The position numbers were made by a program, and so were the translations under genes. From contig CAVXVE010000031.1 in assembly GCA_963764955.1 (NCBI GenBank), positions 62,001 through 126,000 of the forward strand: 64,000 nucleotides of DNA, written 5' to 3'. Under the pieces are notes generated by a model. It was not told the origin of the DNA, searched no databases, and saw only the letters and a list, made by a program, of their open reading frames with translations. Shown here in pieces: positions 60,407 to 64,000 of this stretch (positions are counted from its first letter, which is position 1; every line of letters begins with the position of its first letter). The DNA comes from Roseiarcus sp963764955. Lineage in GTDB: Bacteria > Pseudomonadota > Alphaproteobacteria > Rhizobiales > Beijerinckiaceae.

Positions 60407-61522
60407 TCAGGCGGGGGAACCGATCGGCGTCTGGCGTGCAATCGCCCAGAGAAATCCCGCCATCTCCCGCGCGATTGCGGTCGTCACGACGACCTTGGGC
60501 TTGCCTGTCGCCGCGAGCCGACGATAGCGGGCGCAGAGCCGGACCTGCGCTTTCCAGGCGATGTCGCGGACGATCTGTGGAAGTCCCTCGAGCCGGTCGT
60601 GCAGCTTGCGGCTGACGCGGGCCTGCATTCGATAGGTCCAAGCCCCTTCGATCAAGACACGCCGTGCAAGCGCGTTGCCTGCCTTGGTGACGCCGCCGCG
60701 GCGTATCGCTGTCCCGCTCGAATGCTCGGAAGGCGTCAGACCAAGGTAGGCCATCACCTGGCGCGGATTGTCGAAGCGGATGAAATCGCCCACCTCGGCA
60801 ACGACGGTGACAGCCGCCACGAAGGCCACGCCACGCATTGCCTGAAACGCCTCAACGATCGGCGCCATCGACGAAGTGGGAACCAGATCCTCGATCTGCT
60901 TCGTCAGGCGGGCGACGCGCTCTTCGGCGTCATGCACAGAGTGGATATAGTCCTGCAGCACAACTTGCTGGGCAGAATGGTCGAAGCGAACCGTCGTCAG
61001 CCAACGGCGATAGGGGAGTGTCCAGCCCTTCTTTCCGGCATGGCCGCGGCCATGCCTCAACAGGAATCCCTGCAGGTGCTGACGCGCCTTGCCAAGCACC
61101 CTGACTGCTGTTGCCCGCGCCCGGACCAGATCCCGCATCGCCTCATGGGCTGCATCAGGAACCCAAACAGCGGTCAGCTCACCGGCTCTGTGCAGCTTCG
61201 CCAGCATCACCGCGTCTCGCCGATCCGTCTTGATGCGATCGCCGGCTTTCATCGGAATCAGCGAGGGCGCCACGACCGCCCATTCATGGCCAAGATCTGT
61301 GATCTGCCGATGCAACCCATAACCGCACGGGCCGGCTTCATAGCAGAACCGTAGTCGCCGGCCGTCAGTCTTGCTTAGACGCTGCACAAGCTTGTCGACA
61401 TGATCGGGGCGGTTCAGAAAATTGCCAAGCTGACGCACCTCCCCACCGCGCGCCCCATCGGCAACCGCGACTGAAATCGTCGCTTTGTGGACATCCATTC
61501 CCACGAAGATGGTATCGTGCAT
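60407..61522 (-). CDS. IS110-family transposase (DEDD)
   Basis: 371 residues, intact. N-terminal RuvC-like DEDD domain: FVGMDVHKATISVAVAD (first Asp), RFCYEAGPCGYGLHRQ (Glu), KTDRRDAVMLAKLHRAGEL (Asp pair). C-terminal transposase_20 domain: FQAMRGVAFVAAVTVVAEVGDFIRF, MAYLGLTPSEHSSG and RRGGVTKAGNALARRVLIEGAW, containing the catalytic-serine region. Such recombinases move elements without terminal inverted repeats, guided by a bridge RNA from a non-coding end. Whether this copy still moves is unknown. Confidence 0.93.
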   Translation of the reverse strand: MHDTIFVGMDVHKATISVAVADGARGGEVRQLGNFLNRPDHVDKLVQRLSKTDGRRLRFCYEAGPCGYGLHRQITDLGHEWAVVAPSLIPMKAGDRIKTDRRDAVMLAKLHRAGELTAVWVPDAAHEAMRDLVRARATAVRVLGKARQHLQGFLLRHGRGHAGKKGWTLPYRRWLTTVRFDHSAQQVVLQDYIHSVHDAEERVARLTKQIEDLVPTSSMAPIVEAFQAMRGVAFVAAVTVVAEVGDFIRFDNPRQVMAYLGLTPSEHSSGTAIRRGGVTKAGNALARRVLIEGAWTYRMQARVSRKLHDRLEGLPQIVRDIAWKAQVRLCARYRRLAATGKPKVVVTTAIAREMAGFLWAIARQTPIGSPA

Positions 61523-61640
61523 CAGGTCCGTCCCCCATGTCTGAGGCTCTGCGCCGGCCTATCCGACGCAATCCTCGATTGGGACATGCCGTGGGACGGA
61601 CCGCCAGATGCTTCACACAGCCGACATACGGTCTAGGGGC
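61523..61640 (-). ncRNA. Candidate bridge RNA / structured leader of the IS110 element
   Basis: A perfect 10-base inverted repeat, GGTCCGTCCC at 61524-61533 and GGGACGGACC at 61592-61601, encloses 58 bases; an inner pair CATGTC (61535-61540) and GACATG (61582-61587) extends the stem with small internal loops. It lies immediately 5' of the transposase start, where IS110-type elements encode their bridge RNA. Identification is by position and structure, not by matched guide loops. Confidence 0.45.
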
Positions 61641-61688
61641 TAGCTTCAACGATTTCGCAAGGATTTAACGATTTATCGTCCATCGCGA

Positions 61689-62117
61689 TTGGAGCGATGG
61701 AGACATTGGCCAATTACGCAGGCGATCACAAATGCCCTGCGCCCGTCTGTGGCAAACGCAAATACTACGGTGAAGCGCATTGCGGCACCGGCCTCTCAGC
61801 CCAACGGTGAGGATGCCGAGGTCGTTGACGCCGTCGAGGTAGAAGTAGAAGAAAACGAGACCGTCAATGCGAGGTCAACTGCGCCGAAGCAGAAGACGCA
61901 GCGTAAGGTCGGGCCGAGGCCCAACATTGTCCAGATCGACCTCGAGAGCGAGCCTCCATTGGCATCGCTGGGAAAGCCAAAGAGCCACCACAAGCAATAT
62001 CTTGCTGTAGCTCGATGGTTTCATGACCACCGCGCGACGCCAGTCATCACCGTCGATCACATTTTCACCTGTTACCGCCATCTCGGCTGGCCCACCGATA
62101 TTGCTGACTTCGCTTAG
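61689..62117 (+). CDS. Hypothetical protein or fragment, ending at the IS5-family insertion
   Basis: An open frame of up to 142 residues, in-frame GTG starts giving shorter forms (VANANTTVKRIAAP...). It has an acidic low-complexity segment (EDAEVVDAVEVEVEENETVN), a basic KQKTQRKVGPRPN and a C-terminal KSHHKQYLAVARWFHDHRATPVITVDHIFTCYRHLGWPTDIADF. The stop TAG is made by the insertion-site TTA plus the first base of the element. The C-terminal stretch looks cut short, like the first part of a larger helical domain, so this is probably a truncated gene. No function recognised. Confidence 0.5.
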   Translation: MERWRHWPITQAITNALRPSVANANTTVKRIAAPASQPNGEDAEVVDAVEVEVEENETVNARSTAPKQKTQRKVGPRPNIVQIDLESEPPLASLGKPKSHHKQYLAVARWFHDHRATPVITVDHIFTCYRHLGWPTDIADFA

Positions 62118-63059
62118 AGCCTGTCTCAAAAGGTAGGGTGCCGTTAAGGCAGGAATGATTCACCGGGTCATCGGCAATTTTGAGGATGATTTGGGATGTG
62201 GACGGAGGCTGACCGGAGCACATATCGCCAAGCAGGGGATCGCCTTCCCAGCGACCTGACCGATCGGCGGAATGGGAGCGCCTGGCGCAGCTGATTCCGC
62301 CAGCGAAGCCTGGTGGACGGCCGCGCAAGACCGACATGCGCTCGGCGATGAACGCGATCTTCTATCTTCTGCGAACCGGTTGCCCGTGGCGCTATTTGCC
62401 AGGCCGGGTCTTCCCGCCGCGCTCGACGGTCTACAACATCTTCCGCGCTTTCCAGCGGCAGGGCGTGTGGGAGGCGATCTGGGAGGAACTGCGCGCGGCC
62501 CTGCGCGAACGGCTGGGGCGGGAGGCGAGCCCCAGCGCCGGCGTCATCGACAGCTGCTCGCTCAAGTCGGCCGAAAAAGGGGATGCGCGAAAGGTGAAGC
62601 AGACGCAGTGGGTTATGACGCCGGCAAGAGGGTGAAGGGGCGCAAGGTCCACGCTCTGGTCGATACCGAAGGCTTGCCCCTGCGCGTGGTGGTTCACTCC
62701 GCCGCCATTCAGGACCGGGACGGCGCCGCCCTGGTCTTGGACCGCATCCGCCAGCGCTTCAATTGGCTCGAACTCGTCTGGGCCGACGGCGGCTACAACG
62801 CCCGCCAGGTCGAACACGCCGTCGCCGCGCAACCGCCGCTGCGGGTGGAGATCGTCAAACGTCCCGACGACAGTTCAGGATTTATCGTCTTGCCGCGTCG
62901 CTGGGTCGTCGAACGGACCTTTTCGTGGTTCGGCCGAAACCGCCGTCTGGCCAAGGACTACGAGAACCTTGCTGACGCCCTCGCCGCCTTCATCACCCCC
63001 GCCTGCATCCGCATCGCCCTCAGGCGCCTCGCCCGGACGTAGACTTTTGAGTCAGGCTC
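62117..63059 (+). mobile_element. IS5-family element (IS427-like), complete with terminal inverted repeats and TTA duplication
   Basis: Left end GAGCCTGTCTCAAAAG (62117-62132) and right end CTTTTGAGTCAGGCTC (63044-63059) are imperfect inverted repeats. The element is flanked by TTA on both sides (62114-62116 and 63060-63062), a three-base target duplication of the kind IS427-group elements make. It contains one transposase in two frames. Length is 943 bp, usual for the group. Its ends and duplication suggest a fairly recent insertion. Confidence 0.85.
62196..63042 (+). CDS. IS5-family transposase, orfA/orfB with -1 frameshift
   Basis: Starts WTEADRSTYRQAGDRLPSDLTD at ATG 62196. A missing base near 62270 shifts to the frame of ERLAQLIPPAKPGGRPRKTDMRSAMNAIFYLLRTGCPWRYLP. 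At GAAAAAGGGG (62573-62582) a -1 shift leads to CAKGEADAVGYDAGKRVKGRKVHALVDTEGLPLRVVVHSA, then ADGGYNAR and RWVVERTFSWFGRNRRLAKDYE with the C-terminal DDE Glu. IS427-group elements make orfAB by programmed slippage, so the A/G run shift may be natural; the earlier one probably is not. Confidence 0.85.
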
Positions 63060-63280
63060 TTAGCAAGTATGATGAATTCCTCGATGCGTTGCAGGAGCGG
63101 GAGGTCCTTGAGATTTGCTCCAGCGGTGGCCTCGTTAATTCAAGTATCTTCAAGATTTTGAAAGAGAAGTTCGATCGCCGGAACATAGTCGCCCATCCAT
63201 CGACCACGGTGGTGGTTCAATCTCAGGCCGACGACGTTGTGACTGACTTGGTGAATAACGTGGTGCTCACACTCACATGA
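63060..63280 (+). pseudogene. 3' remnant of a helical (HEPN-like?) gene after the IS5-family element
   Basis: An open stretch reading SKYDEFLDALQEREVLEICSSGGLVNSSIFKILKEKFDRRNIVAHPSTTVVV and ending ...VNNVVLTLT. There is no start codon or ribosome binding site of its own outside the insertion element. The RRN-x-x-AH-P motif resembles the Rx4-6H core of HEPN-type or abortive-infection proteins, which is weak evidence. Removing the element does not join it in frame to the upstream fragment, so part of the original gene may be gone. Confidence 0.5.
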
Positions 63281-63316
63281 ACGCGCGCCGGCCGGGCGGT
63301 ATACTGGCGGAGCCGA

Positions 63317-63742
63317 TTAGGGCCGCGTGGCTTGCCGCCTTGCCGCCGCAACCTCCGCGGCCGAAACGGCGTCCGGGTACATATTGCCGAAATGCGTGCG
63401 GACATAAGTGACGACGTCGGCGACTTGCGCGTCGCTCATCATGTCGCCGACCGGCGGCATGCCCTTGAGGCCCCGAAGCACCACGCCGAGCACGAACTCG
63501 GCCGAGCCGAGGTCCTTGTCGTCCGCCAGCGGCGGATAGGCGCCGGCGCCGACCGCGCCTTTCGCGTCCGGCTGATGGCAGGCGGCGCAGACATGACCGT
63601 ACAGGTCCGCCCCGCCCTGCTCCGAAAATTCCCACCCGTGGCTCATGCCGGCGCTTTTCGCCGGCGCCTCATCGGCCAGCGCCGGCAGGCGAACCGCCGC
63701 CGAAACGGCGAGCGCAATCGCCCAAAGCGGGAGGCGCCTCAT
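63317..63742 (-). CDS. Periplasmic c-type cytochrome (cytochrome cbb3-CycN-like class I)
   Basis: 141 residues with a signal peptide (MRRLPLWAIALAVSAAVRLPALA) and one haem site, CAACHQPDAKGAVG, with the axial Met in LKGMPPVGDMMSDAQVADVVTYVRTHFGN. Its start overlaps the stop of the upstream amine oxidase gene by four bases (ATGA), so the two are translationally coupled. It is probably the electron acceptor or partner of that flavoenzyme. It is reasonable to compare with amine-oxidoreductase/cytochrome c pairs such as NicA2-CycN; that is inference. Confidence 0.88.
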   Translation of the reverse strand: MRRLPLWAIALAVSAAVRLPALADEAPAKSAGMSHGWEFSEQGGADLYGHVCAACHQPDAKGAVGAGAYPPLADDKDLGSAEFVLGVVLRGLKGMPPVGDMMSDAQVADVVTYVRTHFGNMYPDAVSAAEVAAARRQATRP

Positions 63743-64000
63743 GTCGCGACGACCCGCTTGTGCAGGCGCGTGATCGCATCCAGCGCCGAGAGGATCGCGC
63801 CCTCCTGCCAGGCCGGAATGTAGGAGGCGTGCTCGCCCGCGAGCACGATCCGCCCGTCGATCTGACAGAGGTCGTCGTAATGCGCCGTGCGCGCGTCGTC
63901 CGACCAGTCGCCGGCGCAGCCCAGCGTGAACGGGACCCGGCTCCAGGCGACCGCGATGCCGTTCTCGAACTCTTTCGGATATTGCGGGTGGATCTGAGCG
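63739..64000 (-). CDS. Flavin monoamine oxidase family protein, C-terminal part (start outside window)
   Basis: Reading the minus strand from 64000, the frame gives HPQYPKEFENGIAVAWSRVPFTLGCAGDW, then RIVLAGEHASYIPAWQEGAILSALDAI and a stop at 63739. AGEHASYIPAWQEGA is the C-terminal FAD-contacting segment of monoamine-oxidase-type flavoenzymes. About 86 residues of an expected 450-550 are present. With the coupled cytochrome it may work as a dehydrogenase rather than an oxidase. Substrate unknown. Confidence 0.85.
   Translation of the reverse strand, partial: AQIHPQYPKEFENGIAVAWSRVPFTLGCAGDWSDDARTAHYDDLCQIDGRIVLAGEHASYIPAWQEGAILSALDAITRLHKRVVAT

Larger units (their letters stand above)
60407..61640 (-). 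mobile_element. IS110-family insertion element (ends not determined)
   Basis: Transposase gene plus its structured 5' non-coding leader. IS110 elements lack clear terminal inverted repeats, so the exact ends cannot be set here: the left end is somewhere in 61600-61690 and the right end in 60300-60406. It separates trxB from a degraded region of remnant genes and a second insertion element. Confidence 0.6.

Noticed and set aside
59992..60441. N-terminal extension of TrxB by about 150 residues
   Set aside because: The upstream open frame is low-complexity and not TrxB-like, spans a probable promoter at 60058-60086 and ends near the IS110 element.
1..64000. CRISPR array
   Set aside because: No regularly spaced identical repeats with unique spacers occur; the only regular array is the 33-bp coding hendecad repeat in the SPFH gene.

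Overview
The window is GC-rich DNA from an alphaproteobacterium, most likely Hyphomicrobiales (Rhizobiales). The family is not resolvable from sequence alone; a Methylocystaceae/Beijerinckiaceae/Bradyrhizobium-like background is a guess. Supporting signs are minDE, a SAM-II riboswitch ahead of metZ, the long dCTP-deaminase form, a TssJ-less 'imp'-type type VI secretion system (T6SS), and GANTC sites, the CcrM methylation motif. Genes are dense on both strands.

Layout. 1-682: end of minD and minE. 1034-22583: one very long plus-strand gene train with mostly overlapping or closely spaced genes. It encodes a branched-chain-amino-acid-type (Liv) ABC importer whose second ATPase is fused to a Tm-1-like/UPF0261 domain, the partner TIM-barrel protein, a giant SPFH (flotillin-like) protein with a hendecad coiled coil, two SRPBCC proteins, a three-subunit molybdenum hydroxylase of the xanthine dehydrogenase family (large subunit split in two), a MoxR ATPase and a VWA protein (CoxD/CoxE-like), then an amidohydrolase, a metallo-beta-lactamase-fold hydrolase, an SMP-30/isochorismatase-like fusion and a flavodoxin-fold reductase. 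Together they look like an uptake-plus-oxidation-plus-ring-opening pathway for an unknown, probably (hetero)aromatic or lactone-forming compound.

22658-50055: the T6SS. A Ser/Thr kinase, an OmpA protein and an M23 peptidase lead into tssB-tssC-hcp-tssE-tssF-tssG-tssH on the plus strand. tssA-tagF-tssM-tssL-tssK-tagH lie on the minus strand, and a caspase-like protein follows. Two perfect CRP-type palindromes (TGTGA-N6-TCACA) sit in the two main T6SS promoter regions, and two inverted copies of an intergenic repeat bracket the minus-strand half. No VgrG, PAAR or TssJ gene is present in the window.

50526-64000: metZ under a SAM-II riboswitch, dcd, secE-nusG (not followed by rplK), a small surface-glycan module (acyltransferase, acyl carrier protein, two glycosyltransferases), a transglutaminase-like protein, a LysR regulator and trxB. 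Then come an IS110 insertion with a structured 5' leader that may be a bridge RNA, an IS5-family element flanked by gene remnants, and a cytochrome c overlapping a flavin amine oxidase that runs off the end.

Sequence quality. Many conserved proteins are broken by small indels: the SPFH protein, the CoxE-like protein, the FMN reductase, the M23 peptidase, TssH, TssA, TagF, the caspase-like tail and LysR. About nine of these events fall in or beside GANTC-like sites, which suggests base-calling errors at methylated adenines rather than real pseudogenes. Such genes are annotated here across the apparent frameshift.
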